64,000 bases of DNA from Coprinopsis marcescibilis. Its lineage: Eukaryota > Basidiomycota > Agaricomycetes > Agaricales > Psathyrellaceae. The DNA lies in NCBI GenBank assembly GCA_004369085.1, contig ML210302.1:1-64000 (forward strand), written 5' to 3'. Shown here piece by piece: positions 26,090-38,522 of the stretch (position 1 is its first letter; each line of letters begins with the position of its first letter). A program made the translations under genes and the position numbers. The notes beneath the pieces are model-generated. The model saw only the letters and a program-made list of their open reading frames with translations. It ran no database searches and was not told where the DNA came from.

Positions 26090-26804
26090 TTCGTCTTGCG
26101 CAAGGATAATCGTAGATGAAGAGAAGAACCGACTCTATGATAGCGACAAGAGATAGGAACTGATCTCAGGATTAGGGAATTTGGTGAATGACACGCGCAA
26201 TATATCTAACAACTGCAAACAGACCACCCTCGCCAAAGCGCCGGAGAAATTCTTCAAGATTAGTAGATAAATTCTTGGCAGTACTGACCAAATGATCCAA
26301 ATTCCAACTCCACCTGAGTGACCGTTCTTTGTCTATGTCGTGACGCGCGGGCCGCTGCTCCCAGATTCCCTGGAAATTGTTTAACCCACAGGAAGGACTA
26401 TAAGCGCTCGTTCAATGAGATACTTCCTTGATGTCCTCCCTTTTATCTATAAGCTTGAGCTCAGGCGGCAAATTTTGCGTCGGCTTCCATGATGCACCAC
26501 CTGCGATGGGGTCTTTCAGATCTTTTCTCAGGTGCCAGTTATGACCTCTCAAGTGGCAAACCTTGTCGATCCCCATCCCTTTGAGTATTACGTGATACAG
26601 ATGACGGCTAGTGCAAGACCTACGGGTTGGCGTGCGTGCATTGACGCTGTTGATCTCAGCGCGGGTATGCGCATCTCCTCAAGCGGACAATAAAACATAT
26701 GCAGACTCTAGGCCTCTAATTCTCCCTGAACTGGTTCTACTATCAACTGTCCAAACCAAGGAGCAGGATAAGAGAAACTGAACACAACTGCCAATGTTCA
26801 GGCC
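26090..26804. other. Intergenic
   Basis: Promoter of F-box gene 4 on the left and 3' flank of the small candidate gene on the right. No open frame or repeat stands out. Confidence 0.5.
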
Positions 26805-27153
26805 TCAGTTGTAGCCACCTGGGATGGTATCGGCCATGGTTGCAACAAGCCTAAACGTTGTGTAGAGTCCGTTGCTGGCGGGTGGAAATCTGGCTTCCGG
26901 GATATCTGCTAGAAGAACGGCGAGGGTTTCCAGTTTCTCAGCCGGCATGCCCGAAGGATACCCTTGCGCCATCGGGAACAGACAGTGCTGCACCGGAACC
27001 ATCGACACTAAAAAACTGCATTAGCAAACATGAAAAGATCAGCCAAGGCAAGGGAGCCGGTACTCACACGTTATGCACAAAGCGGAACATATAACGCAGT
27101 TGCTCAACTTGCATTCGTGTGACCCTCTCCAGAGCCCACGTATTTGCATCCAT
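26805..27153 (-). CDS. Small two-exon candidate gene, unknown function
   Basis: I do not recognise it. Exon 27153-27068 begins MDANTWALERVTRMQVEQ. The consensus donor gtgagta and acceptor taatgcag lead to exon 27015-26805, and the two join in frame to 98 codons ending in DTIPGGYN. The predicted product has no signal peptide or obvious membrane segment. It starts 16 bases after the NACHT stop codon on the same strand, so it may instead be an alternative 3' part of that transcript. The good splice consensus and frame agreement are the only support. Confidence 0.3.
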
Positions 27154-27168
27154 GGAAAGCAATACTGC

Positions 27169-28972
27169 TTAGAGCCAAACCGGTTGATATCCATGTTGGA
27201 GAATGCGATCGTGGGTGTGGCAAACAGAGAATGTCGAGATGAGCGAGGAGAATTCCTCTCTCACCCGCAAAGAAGCCTCAAACTCAAAACATCCATCGAT
27301 ATGTAGGACGTACGGGCAGTTGTGAGTACAGGGCTCTTCGGCTTGGTCGATTCGGATGTGGAATCTGCCGGATGAACGCAGAAGCTGGATGGAGACCCCC
27401 TCCAACAAGGCTTGATGGGAAAGATGCAGATCCGGACCGCACCGAGGGCGCGAGTACAGAAAGTCTTGCAATGACTTGCGGTGAAGGCTATAGCTTTTCT
27501 CGGCGTCATCGACTGGTGGCGCATACACCAGCGAATGCAGCTTTCCAAAAACCCTTGCAACGTCGGTGGACCGATATTGGAGGAAAGCGTTGAAGTCATT
27601 CGCCGATAATGCTCGATCGCCAGAGCTGTGGATGAATACGCGAAGAATAAGATGGATTGCCATCACGGATTCTTTGGGCTCGGGAGAACGGTTGAGGATC
27701 GCGGCGTACATGGCATCGAGAGGGGCATAGGGATTAGCGACCGAAGAATCAGTGGACGGCTTCTGCGACGCCGCTGTGTTCTGCGCTATCCCCATAATCA
27801 CATCCAAGTTGCCCGTCGGATCGCAAGAGGGGCCGTCTACGAACTTGACGACGGTGTCCGCGTAGACGAATTGACCTGAGGCGTTGCTGAGGGCCAGGGT
27901 TTCAATGACCTCCCTTCCTGGCCACCCAATCTCGACCTCATGCTGGGCACGGATCCGCTCGAAAGAAGATTGCAGAAAAAGACGAATGTCGTCTCCAGGT
28001 TTGTAAACTTCGTTCAGGACAATTTGGCGTGTGCATGAAGACACAGGGGCTGAGGAGAAGAACCCCCTCATTGGCATGTCTGGTCTACTTGCCAACGCAA
28101 CACGGAAAGGGAGGCGTCGTGTGACGAGGGATTCATGCAGAAGCTTGATGATTACCAGTTGTTGCTTCTCGCCATCGTCGGTTGAGGAAGGTGATTCCCA
28201 GTGGTTCTGCTTGTCAGTCGAACGGGTTTCATCGTCACCGCTGATTGGTTTATGGATGTGGCCCGCCGGATTCGACTTGCATTCATCCAATCCATCAATG
28301 GCGATAAGCGTCGGCCAAGCAGCAGCTGAAGGATTCTCATCGAGAGCCCGCGCGATAGGTTCGATGATAAGCACATCGAGCTGTTTCTCGGTAGACTTGC
28401 TGAAGATGGACGGGTCCTTTGAGATCGCTACCGCCATATGCTCCTGTATGGCGGGTACCCTGACCGCAATCTGGTATGCCAGTGTGGGGATGAGCATTCC
28501 ATCTCTGGCCGGGTACTTGTATGAGAAGAAGAAGCTGGCGGCTAATAGCTTCTGCTTGTCTGCCTTCTCCGCTATGGTTTGGAGGATCGCCGATTTACCA
28601 GTGCCCGCTGCACCACTCATCCACAGCAGGAGTCTGAGCTTCTCTGGGGCCAAGGCGAGTATCGGCAGTCGGGTCCAAGTCATGATGTCTTCCTGGACTG
28701 CTTCTCTCGTGCCTGCGCTGCACCGAGGAGCGTCGAACCGGGCGCTGGCGTCGTGTATCGCGTCAAGTGCAACGTACTTGAGCAGAATAGACATTCCTAT
28801 GCAATGGTCAGAGGCTAGAGCTGTACAATGCTCGTAACGTCCTGGCGAACAAGCCTTCTAAGATGGACTTGGGCACCGAGGGGTTTATGTAGACCGTGTT
28901 CCCTTTCCCATTAACGACCGTAATGCTGCTGTCCGATATGCCCGTGTCAACCGCATTCTTCAAGACGGACAT
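27169..28972 (-). CDS. NACHT-domain STAND NTPase (fungal NLR-like)
   Basis: Fungal NOD-like receptors use a NACHT NTPase switch, often in non-self recognition or programmed cell death. The solid part runs from MSILLKYVALDAIHDASARF at 28794. ARFDAPRCSAGTREAVQEDI is the usual lead-in, MSGAAGTGKSAI the Walker A and LIAIDGLDEC the Walker B, then LASRPDMPMRGFF and a winged-helix region (LHRKSLQDFL). It stops at 27169. No C-terminal ankyrin, WD or TPR repeats follow, so it is a short form. Upstream in another phase lies MSVLKNAVDTG with SSITVVNGKGNTVYIN, resembling the linker before NACHT in such proteins. The 28794 frame stays open upstream to a TAG at 28858, and a very short intron could link the two. 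N-terminal splicing is unresolved. Confidence 0.75.
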
Positions 28973-29671
28973 GGATTGCTCGTCTGTATGTGATAGTGGT
29001 GCAGACACAAGCTGGAATGAGAATTGCGGTGCATCGTTGTTGACCTGCTGTAAAGCGTGCAGTTTATCCTTTTAAGTGCGGTCATTTCCCATACAGCCCA
29101 TTGGTTTATGATACATATCTTCATAGAGTAGTCACTGTATATCATAGCCTGGTCTTATGGCTACAATTCACTCCAAACATAGAACACTTTATTCACCGAT
29201 TTTACTACACCTACATCTACACCTACTCCAAATCCACACCTTTACATCAAACATCCACCTCCAAAAAAACAACGACAGCAACCGAAAGCGTACTAGAGAG
29301 ATTGGACAACGACAACACAACAACAGCAGATCAACTGAACCAACAGCACATAGTGGGAACGAGAAAATGAAGATGAAAAGGAAAAATATTATTGTCCAGT
29401 TTTGGATCGGAGAAAACGAATATGATATGGATAAAGAGAAGCGGACCTTTGATGAGGATGAAAAACCAGACATATGTAATGTGATGAGAGAACGAGTAGC
29501 ATAGAATAGTGACGCGATTGAGGAGGAAGGTTTGGCATGCAATGAAAGCAAACGAAAAGGAGAGAACCATGTACCGGAGAGCAAGACAACAAACGATAGC
29601 TTTCTTTCGTGAAGTTTCGTGAAAAACGTAGAGCGAGGGCACTAGAAGGATGAGAGAACAAGACAGATGCC
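28973..29671. other. Intergenic, low-complexity
   Basis: Upstream of the NACHT gene and 3' flank of the RING gene. The 29200-29360 part is A/C-rich on the plus strand and opens spurious frames on both strands. No gene is supported. Confidence 0.5.
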
Positions 29672-32600
29672 TTACGCCAGCGCAGCAAGTCGTTGAGCCA
29701 GTGCATGAACAATATGAGCGTCAACGCCAAATTCCTTTGCGAGGTCATCGAAGGGTCGCTCGGGGTTATTGGTGGTGGCCTTCTTGGTGGATTGGACGAG
29801 CTCGCGGTCTTCCGGGGTACGAAGCACGCTAGCAAGAGACCCACTATCGGAAGGAGTGCTGGTTTCGCCAGAGTTATCGGATCTTAAGGAATCGTTCTGG
29901 AAAGTCGACAGCGAAATCGAGTGCATGTTCAAGAGTTCCGCGACCCTCTGCATTTGTTGAGCGGTAAAAACTGTATAGATTCTTCAGAATCAGTTACAAA
30001 GAGGTAGAGAAGCGAACCAACCTTTGCAGCCCATGGCAGTACGAGCAAGATCTACCACGAGATCGAGGGTATATTCATCGTTCTTCTTGGCCATTTGTGT
30101 GCGAGAGATGAGGATCTGGAGACTAGCAAGAACGAGATCTAAATCGGACGACATGAGAACAGCCAAACTGTATAAACAGAGAAATCCATACCGAAGAGCC
30201 TGTCGCGGATAAGGGTCGACCAGAAGACCCTGCTATCAACGTCCGAAGGGAACTTGGACAACATGCTGATTAAACAATAGAATGGCAACACAGGGACTTT
30301 GAGGAAGTGTGACTAAACGAACCAAGGGTCAGCCGGGTTGGTGTACACAATGGATTGCTACTTACATCAGGCGACTGGATAAGACGACGCAGAGCACCGA
30401 GGTCATTGTCAGTCAAAAGACCGCCTTCAAAGGCGCGGATAATACCGTCGCCCTCAAGGCCGGCCAAAGAGGGGCGAGTACCATCAAATCTACCACGCCA
30501 GCTTGGGAAGAGCTGAAGGACTGGGGTTACATACAGGTAGCGCAATCAGCGAAAGAGAAGACTCACGTTGGACATCAGCTCTTCTTGGCTGCTGCGTGTA
30601 ACAGTAACGCCACGAGCGCGTTTTCCTTTCCCAAGGACGCTGCCACGCTCTTTCCTGCCTGCAGCGTTTGGTTTAGCACTCTCGCCACGGAGGATAGCCC
30701 CTGCAACGGAGCTATCTTTGACCTCGACGTAAGCGTGGCTCATAGTCTTGCCCTTGTTGTCAAGCAAGACGTGAACGCGTTCGACGGGCTGTTGCAACCA
30801 AGCGGTGATTGCATTGGGGGTGATATCCTACGCAACGCAATCAGATCGTGAAAGAGGGATAGAAATGAACAAGACTCACCCAAGGCACATTATCAATGCG
30901 AAGGATAACTGGAGCTGAGTTCCTGATAGGGCTATTGTCGCTGGAGATTGAACTGTTGAGATTGTCTCGCGTGTTTTGTTGCTCGAGTTTGGGGGTACTG
31001 GCACGCAAACCGTCGGCAAAATCAGCGAATTCAAACTCAAAGGCACTCTCGAGGGACTGCAGGCCAGAAGCAGTGGCATCTTCCTTTGCACCATCGGCGA
31101 TCTGCTTCGCACCAGCATTTTCCTTGAAGTTGGCAGATCTCTTCACGCTGACCAACTTGAAGTCGGCAACAGCAGTCTTGCAAACCGCGCATTGCATGTC
31201 CTTCTCGCCAACAATGTTGAGGGCGCTGGTCAAACATCCAGAGCACAACGGATGCCTGCAAGGCTGGAGGACAGCAAGGCTAGAGGGATATGACGCGAGG
31301 CAGACAGAACAGTCTGTTGGTGGGTGTAGGGAGTCGGCCTTTGGCGGAGTGACGGCCTTGGGTGCAGCGGGAGCAAAGTTGACCGGAGTCAGGGAAGGGG
31401 AATGTCCAAGGACGAACGGCTGTGCTGGAACAGGCATCATGGGGACCGGTGCATACATTGGCTTGGGGAACGCAGGGGCAGGTATGGGCATTTGATTGAA
31501 GAGGGGTTCCCCAACAAAGAAATTCGGCGAAGAGAAGCGCATAGCGGGAGGGTGTTGTTGCAAAGTGTGGAAATGGTGCTCAACGCTTTCGGCGATGCTG
31601 TTCAGAACGCGAGGAGGGGCGTTGTTGCTAGAGTCAAACACATTGAACGGATCAGTCGCAAAGCTGTTGGGGGTTTTGTAAAATGGCTCGGGCATTTGAT
31701 TGGAGTAACTGAAGATGTTCGCGGTGTGGGATTGAAGGTCGAGGGAGAAGGATTCGTCATAGGTTTGGTCGACGCTTTGGAGTTCATTTGCGTATTCGAG
31801 GTCGTGTTCATTGATGTCGAAGAGGTCGAGCGATTTGTTGTTGGCGATGTTGATGTTCATGCTCATGTTTGCGCGAGACACGTTGTTGGATCCTTGGGCA
31901 ATCTTTGACAATCGTCAGTGCCAACCATCAAGAACAAACGCGCATATACCCACCGAACCAAATGCCTCTCGCTTGCGGGGCTGAGGGTCAGTCAAGCTGC
32001 CCTGCATCTTGAGGTGGGAAGAGAGCACACGGTTTGGCGGTGGGGTACAGAGAATGCTGGGCTGATTGAGGTTGCCAAGTGCACGCCTAACCCGCACGGG
32101 AGAATTGGGCAACGGCATGGACATGTTCGCTTTTCTTGGGGCGCACGGAGATTCCATCTCCATATTTTCTGGCAGGGAGACATTAGACAATGCGCGCGGC
32201 CTGGCGGCGTTTTGGCTCATGGATCTCCTGTGATAAGACAAGAACGGCGGCGGCAGAAGCGCTGACGAAACTAATCAGCGACGAGCGCATCCCAAAGACA
32301 AAAGTCCGCTCACCTTCGTCAGTCGAGATAATACTCGAGTCGTTACCAATATCAGACGAAGTTATATCACTCGCTATATGCACTAATGAGATGCTGTTGT
32401 GGCTAGGTGCGTATATGCGCTCACCTTCGTCGTCGCCAAAATGTGAGTCATTGGCGTTCTTAGCCGATGGCGAGACCTTGATACCGTGCTGGCTCGCACG
32501 CATACGCCAGTTTGGGGCGAGATCGGCGAGACTTTTGTCTTTGAGGTCGACATTGTCCATGCTCGAGTTCGCGTGATGTACCTCTGGGGAATGCCTAACA

Positions 32601-32857
32601 AGGCGTTTCTTGATCAAGAAAGACGAGTTGTCGGGTGTCGTCAAGGTCGACGAGCCCGTCGAGTCAGAGGAGCGCAAACTCAACGGGGTGTAAGGCGTGT
32701 TGGGGGTGTTGGGCGACTTGTGCGCCGACTGCGAGTAGCGGTGCTGATTGCGGGGGAGACGCTGGGGTGTGACTGGCTGGCCTTTGGACGACGCGCGGGA
32801 CATCGCTGGCGACGTCGGGACTGAGAAAGACTGGAACGCAGGGGTCGAGGAGGCCAT
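29672..32857 (-). CDS. RING finger plus RRM protein, unknown role
   Basis: Long protein with a Ser/Thr/Pro-rich N-terminus (MASSTPAFQSFSV; TPQRLPRNQHRYSQS) that is probably disordered. A C3HC4 RING follows (CSVC, CRHPLCSGC, CAVC at genomic about 31150-31310), then an RRM-like domain: VILRIDNVPW, an intron, DITPNAITAWLQQPVERVHVLL and SHAYVEVKDSSVAGAIL. Helical exons follow (DNDLGALRRLIQSPD; VFTAQQMQRVAELLN) up to the stop HALAQRLAALA. RING suggests E3 ubiquitin ligase activity and RRM RNA binding, a combination also found in Not4-type proteins. The domain order and sequences here are not Not4, and I know no function for this family. The start is the first ATG of the frame, at 32857. Several introns are read by eye. 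Confidence 0.75.
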
Positions 32858-33788
32858 GGTCAAGGACGTTGAGGACGACGAGCTCGTTGGCAAGAGCAAA
32901 CAAGCGGTGACATCAACTCGAACCGTGACATGCCGATTTTAGAACGCGGGTCACGCACGGTCGCGTAAGCCCGTGACCGCGTTTTAACACGTGATAGGAC
33001 GCGTCTCACGCATGCCAAGACGCTCTATCGGAGTCTACGTAACTGTTCGTCCAACAAAAAAGGAAAACAGTTCTACCACACCTCCTGGCTCCTCACGTCT
33101 CGAGACACCTTGAATATCACAGATTTGATTTTCGGAAGCTCTATAACAGGCGGAAGATGTTGACACTCGATGCGGCGATATCCTCAATGGCTTGTGCTTG
33201 CACATGTTTGTACACCAAAAGCAACAACCTATTTTGGAACAACGACGAACTCGTCCAGAAAGTCCTCGAAGTTCTATGAGAAGCTATCGCAAAAAGCACA
33301 TGGCATGCATGAGAACCTCTTCTCATGCATGGAACTGAGAGAAAAAGTACAAGGTGGAGAACTGCCTAGCTGTTATTTGGAGTTTTAGCGTTCATTGAGC
33401 GAACAGCGCATTGGAATGTGGATCCAGGCACGAGGCGGGGCAGAGCAGGCCCTCTGTTACGAGACAGTGCCCAGTGGCCTGATGCATAGAGACAGTATCA
33501 GCCTATACAACGTTGTAGGCTCTATGAACAAAAGGGTTGTGCAACACTGGCACCACGATACCACAATGGCCAGAATTCAAACTCCGATGGACGTCCCGAA
33601 AAGGAAAGCGTCCGACCCTGTGTTGGCTTTTGTCAGACGTACAACAATGGATATGCTTTGGACAATGTGTTCCTTGTACTTATATACAAGGCGAAGATGG
33701 ATCAATTCTCTCGTCCATCTCGACTTCGACATTATTTGACCTGCTCAACGACTATCACGACCTTCATACTATCCTACGCCTATCCATA
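32858..33788. promoter_or_regulatory. Divergent promoter between RING and Ser/Pro-rich genes
   Basis: The two genes are transcribed away from each other. Close to the RING start are an imperfect inverted repeat (aacgcgggtcac at 32943-32954 and gtgaccgcgtt at 32973-32983), a CACGTG E-box at 32988-32993 and an ACGCGT element at 32999-33004. In yeasts the latter is the site of the G1/S factor MBF. The functional role here is inferred. The rest of the stretch shows no gene. Confidence 0.4.
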
Positions 33789-35892
33789 ATGAACCGAATG
33801 CCTTCAGATTGTAAGTGGTCCTTCCCTCTACTGGTGAAGGACAAGTTATTGACTCGGAGAAACAGCAATTACTCTCTCTCGGGCTGCCATTCTTGAGCGC
33901 AAAGCTCGTACTCCTACAGTTCGCCGACGCGCCTCAACTATCAAGTCAAAACCACTCAGGATCATCATTGAAGATGAAGATGAATCCTCATCCTGCTCAC
34001 GGTCTGCCTCGCCAATGACTGGATACCAGTCGGGCTCGAGCGCATGCGGAAGCCAAAGCCTTGGACTTAAAGCCAGGCGCAGGCATTTCAACTTGTCACC
34101 TTCTGAAATTCAAATTGCCCGCGATTTTGTTGGCATTTGCGATGACCAGAATATCTCAGACGGAGAGGACAGGCTCCTGCTCGTACCACCTTCATCTGCA
34201 AGAATGCCCCGCACTCCCTCACCAGTACCTTCGCCCAACTCTTTCACGCTTACCTTCACCGAAACCGCCTATACGTTTCCCCACCCGCCTATCCCAACAC
34301 CAAGCTCAAGACGCATAGAATCATTCTGCAGTTCACCAACATTCTCGGGTTCCTCTTGCTCAGGTTCAAGCCCTTCGTCAAACAGCGCTGGCTTGCCTCC
34401 TACACCTTCCTCGTCCGACGACGAGTTTTTCCAGCTCCCTTCTCCCCGCTTCAACCCTCGCCGCGCAGCAATTTCTCAGATCTCACCATTGGTTATCCGC
34501 AAGCACACCCCTTCAATCGTACCAGTGATCGAAATGGCCACTTCAGAATTTCAAGACGTATTTATGTCTTCCGAAAAGACGGACTACCAATCTTTCTCTC
34601 TTTCCCCTTACATCTACGAGTCTTCTGACGACTGCTACGAAGCCGAATCGGAAGCCGAATCCGACTCTGAATGGTACAGCAACGAGCTCTCCAAGGTAGT
34701 CACCCTGGCCGCTCCTCTTTCTTCCAGCCAAAACGCCCGCCCAGATTCCATGCTGCAGCTCCAACCCACTTCCGCCGCATCCAAAAGAGAGTCGATGGTA
34801 CTCCCCGTCGCTTACTCATCCAATCAACTCGACCCTGTCCTCCCCAGCAAGAAGCGAGTTAGCCGACGCAGCCTCATCCCCAAATACCCTCCCCCACCCG
34901 TTCCCACCTCTCCCAAGCCCAAACACCTCCGCAGCCTCTCCAACATCCCCGCCGACCCATTCTCACCCTCTGACAGCTACATGTCCTTCAGCCAAATGAT
35001 GGCTCGCTCCCCCGCACCCTCCCCATCCAGACCTCCCCCCCGAAACAGCGTCCCCGCCGACTTTGCCTTCGACGACGACACCAACTCGGACTTCTCCTTC
35101 GCCCTGTACGAAGTCGACATCGACGGCCCCCTCCCCCGCATCGCAACCCCAGTCAGCAGCGCCTACTCCCAATCCTCCTTCGCGCTCTCCGAATCCGACT
35201 TTGGCTCCCCCCTCGACCAGGCCGAGTTTGACTTGGACTGCGAGTACCCGATGATGCTGCCGCTGTCGCTGCCTGGGACGCCGGTGGACCTCGAAGCGGA
35301 TATTGTGCAGGAGCTGAGGATGCGCGGGATGGCGTCGCCTGTTGCCTCCCCCCTTCCTGTGGTCCCTGAGGAGCGGGAGCTCGGTATTGAAGAGCGGCCT
35401 CGTACCCCAGTCCAGCTGCACGACGACGCTTGGAGCTTCTCCACGCGCTCTCCTGCGCCGTCTTCGGCCTCCAGCCCTTACCGCGAGGAACGGGTCCTCA
35501 AGTCGAAATGGAGTTCGTCAACCCTCGCCTCGGTGCGGGAAGAGCACGAACGCCGCTCCTCGACCAACAAGCTCAGGTCCTACTTTGGGGCTTCGCCGAC
35601 TAAAAAGGGGAGGACTTCGCCGAGTGCGGCTGCTGCGAACGTTGCTAGCAAGAAGTTGCCTGCTACGCCGCTCTCGCCGATGGCGTTTATCACCGCTGGG
35701 AAGAAGAAGCGAACGAGCACTGGACGCAGGGATTCGGAGGACTTCCGTATCATGGGTCATGGAGTTGGTGTGAGGAGGAGGGGAAGTGTGTCGACCATTA
35801 GCGATGCAGGCAGTGAAGAAACCACTTCGAGCACATCGAGCAGTGGCCTCAGGCGCAAGCCAATCCCCGTTGAACTCTTTATGAGACGATAG
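33789..35892 (+). CDS. Ser/Pro-rich protein, unknown function
   Basis: I do not recognise a family. The ATG at 33789 starts a 22-base exon (MNRMPSD); a gtaagt intron ends at 33865 and the second exon, 33866-35892, runs open to a stop, giving 682 codons. An ATG at 34015 is in frame, but the upstream exon fits so well (RAAILERKARTPTVRRRAST) that the longer start is preferred. Composition is about one fifth Ser with many Pro, Arg-Arg-x-Ser sites and acidic patches, consistent with a disordered phosphoprotein. The most ordered part seems to be residues 70-110 (RRRHFNLSPSEIQIARDFVG). Codon use is strongly C/G-ended in the middle, so the opposite strand also shows long spurious frames. Confidence 0.75.
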
Positions 35893-36553
35893 ATGACTCC
35901 TTTTACACAACATATTCATTCGACTGGAATCGACAATCATCAAGACACGCACAATCCTTTATGCGCATCATCATCAACTTTCCTTTTGTTCTAACCATAT
36001 TTTGTTCATTTTAATTTTTGCTCTCTCGCTTTGACACATAACTGCATATGCCTACGAACCTTTTTGCACAAAACATAACACTATCATTATTTACTTTGTT
36101 CTCCATCGCTTTTACAACTCTACGTACTTATGTACCAACCAACCATTATCATATAGCCACTGTATCTATATTCACCTTGTATCAATAGTAATAACACAAA
36201 GCATATTTTCCAACCACACAATCCGAGGCGTCCTTCTAAGTACGAACAAAACAGCGCCAGGAAACTGTTTAAACAACCTTGATTGAACAAGCATACATGT
36301 GGCCTCTAGCTGCAAGGTCACACCATGTCGCGTAACAGCATAGGGGTGCCAACCTCACGCGTCTTCGTTTATCGAAAGCAGTTTCCGCGTCAACAAGACC
36401 AAACACTCGCGCAACAAAGCTAATTAAACCGTGGCGACATCAATCCGCCCAGCTCTCACTCCTTGCCTCCCGACCACCACTACCACATTCATCGGCCTCA
36501 ACCCTCACCAACACTTCCACACCACCCCACCACTCTCACACTAAGTAATCAAC
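35893..36553. promoter_or_regulatory. 3' flank and histone H4 promoter
   Basis: AT-rich 3' flank of the Ser/Pro-rich gene, then the H4 promoter. An ACGCGT element lies at 36357-36362, about 190 bases before the H4 start; such sites drive S-phase genes in other fungi. A C-rich leader (cacc repeats) precedes the ATG. No gene is seen. Confidence 0.45.
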
Positions 36554-37049
36554 ATGTCCGGACGAGGAAAGGGAGGAAAGGTCTGTATATCTTTAAATAC
36601 TATGTGCGCGTAACATTGAGCTTACCGTCGTCGTCGTGCTGTAGGGTCTCGGAAAGGGTGGTGCTAAGCGTCATCGCAAGATTCTTCGTGACAACATCCA
36701 GGGTACGCAGCCTGTTTGGTGAAAATAATCGACATTGAAAGCTAACAAGTTTCGTGCCACAGGTATCACCAAGCCCGCTATTCGTCGTCTCGCTCGTCGT
36801 GGTGGTGTCAAGCGTATCTCCGGCCTCATCTATGAGGAGACCCGTGGTGTCCTCAAGATCTTCCTCGAGAACGTTATCCGTGACTCTGTTACCTACACTG
36901 AGCATGCTAAGCGGTATGTTTGGCCTTTTTGGGTCCAGTTTTCCCTTATCTCATCCTGCCCTTTCTTTTCCAGCAAAACCGTCACTGCTCTCGACGTCGT
37001 CTACGCTCTGAAGCGATCTGGCCGTACCCTCTACGGTTTCGGTGCCTAA
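36554..37049 (+). CDS. Histone H4
   Basis: Core nucleosome protein pairing with H3. Exons 36554-36580, 36645-36702, 36763-36913 and 36974-37049 encode exactly 103 residues. The sequence starts [20 protein letters not shown], has [20 protein letters not shown] in the middle and ends [14 protein letters not shown], essentially the invariant H4. Lysines of the acetylated tail (5, 8, 12, 16, 20) are all present. Three introns in H4 are usual for basidiomycetes and imply a polyadenylated transcript. No H3 gene is adjacent, unlike the paired arrangement in many fungi. Confidence 0.98.
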
Positions 37050-38522
37050 ATACCACCAGTATTTTCGTGCGTCCCGTTTGCCATACATGCCACGCCATTC
37101 CGCTCACCTCTTGTCCCAGGCTTGCATGGATTCATCTTTCATCTTCTCATTGTACTTTTTGCACCACCTGTATCATCTGTGTATATTTACGCCGTCGCAT
37201 GTCATGGATACGGAATAATAAATGGGCTCGCAAAGCCTTGTAATAATCGCAAAATCCATGCTCCAGAGGATTTACGAGAAAAAGATGGGCTGTAAGTGGG
37301 CGTTTTCGGAACCCTGGGCCCTTGCACGTCTCGACCCCCAAGGTTTCCTAGTCAGTGTCTGTAAGACTCCACATGCGGTGCCGAGAGTAACGGCTGTATC
37401 TGGCTTCCGGGGTCGAGTGCAGATACATTTCAAGTCATGCCAGCCACACATCTTTGGGCTGGGTTTCTACGGAATCGAGGGCAAACCTGATTGAATGCGC
37501 TGGAATTCCCGGGCGGCCTTGTTCTCCGCTCATCCTGACCGGCTTGCGTCACTGCCAACGGAAAGGAACGAGGAGGGAGTGGTCATTCTTTCGCTGGATT
37601 CCAGAACAATAGGTGCCTTCCGAGTCATTGAGAGGAATGCTGTACGCATACGTAACGTATGCAGTTGCGTCAGTGTGTCTTGTTTCGATTAGGAAAGGGT
37701 CTGTGCACTGTGAGTGTTGTCGCGCACGGACCACCCGCGGCTGGATGGGTCTGGGGAGTCGAGGCGTAGGTGCCCTTTCTAGACTCTAGGCTTGCTCGAG
37801 CTTCTGACTGCGGATGCTAACGAGCTTTTTGTGTATCCCAGGTCCGGGAATGGCTTATTCCGAGTGCTATGTCCCAGATAGCTCCCAACCATAGCCACTC
37901 CGAACCCTGTTGTCCAATTTTCTGCGAGAATCCATCTGTAAACAAATTAACATTAACGTTCTCTTTCTACTAAATCAAGTGAAGCTCGAGAGCTTTTATC
38001 CGATGGTACTCTCCCGATGCTTCAGATACTTTTTCAAAGTTGAGGTGAGTGTGTTCTCAATCTACCTTTGTGCTGAGATTGATATAGCAACTAGATCTGT
38101 AGGTCGTGGAGCACTATGTACATCGCAAGTGGCTACGCAGGTCATGATTAACCCTCCCAAACGTCTCGGGAGCCCAAAACATACAGCCTGAGGAGGAACA
38201 TCGTATTTCGCTCGACCACTTTAGGAAGGAGCGTTTCCCATTTCGGCCAAACACTCCTGTCTCGACATGATCGACCAGCTGTCTTTGTTTCGCTCACAAC
38301 CTGTCTACCGAAATGCAAGTTGTACAGCAAACAACTGAAAGTTGTCTCAGCAGCTCTCCACGTCTCCACCTGCAGCATATCACGCATACTTGTCATCGAA
38401 GCTTTGACCCTCTGTGACCGCTTTCTTTGTTTTAGCTATAATAATAAAAACGGCCAAACCAAACACACTGTTTTAATTCTAAAAGGGCCAAATCGACTCA
38501 GAATTTTGTATTCACTCCCACC
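37050..38522. other. Intergenic, 1.5 kb
   Basis: 3' flank of histone H4 and upstream region of F-box gene 5. Short open frames on both strands have no recognisable content. No repeats of note. Confidence 0.5.

Noticed and set aside
28031..28837. 268-codon plus-strand frame
   Set aside because: Opposite strand of the NACHT core; Ser-rich shadow without a domain.
34963..35421. 152-codon minus-strand frame
   Set aside because: Produced by the G/C-ended codons of the Ser/Pro-rich gene on the other strand.
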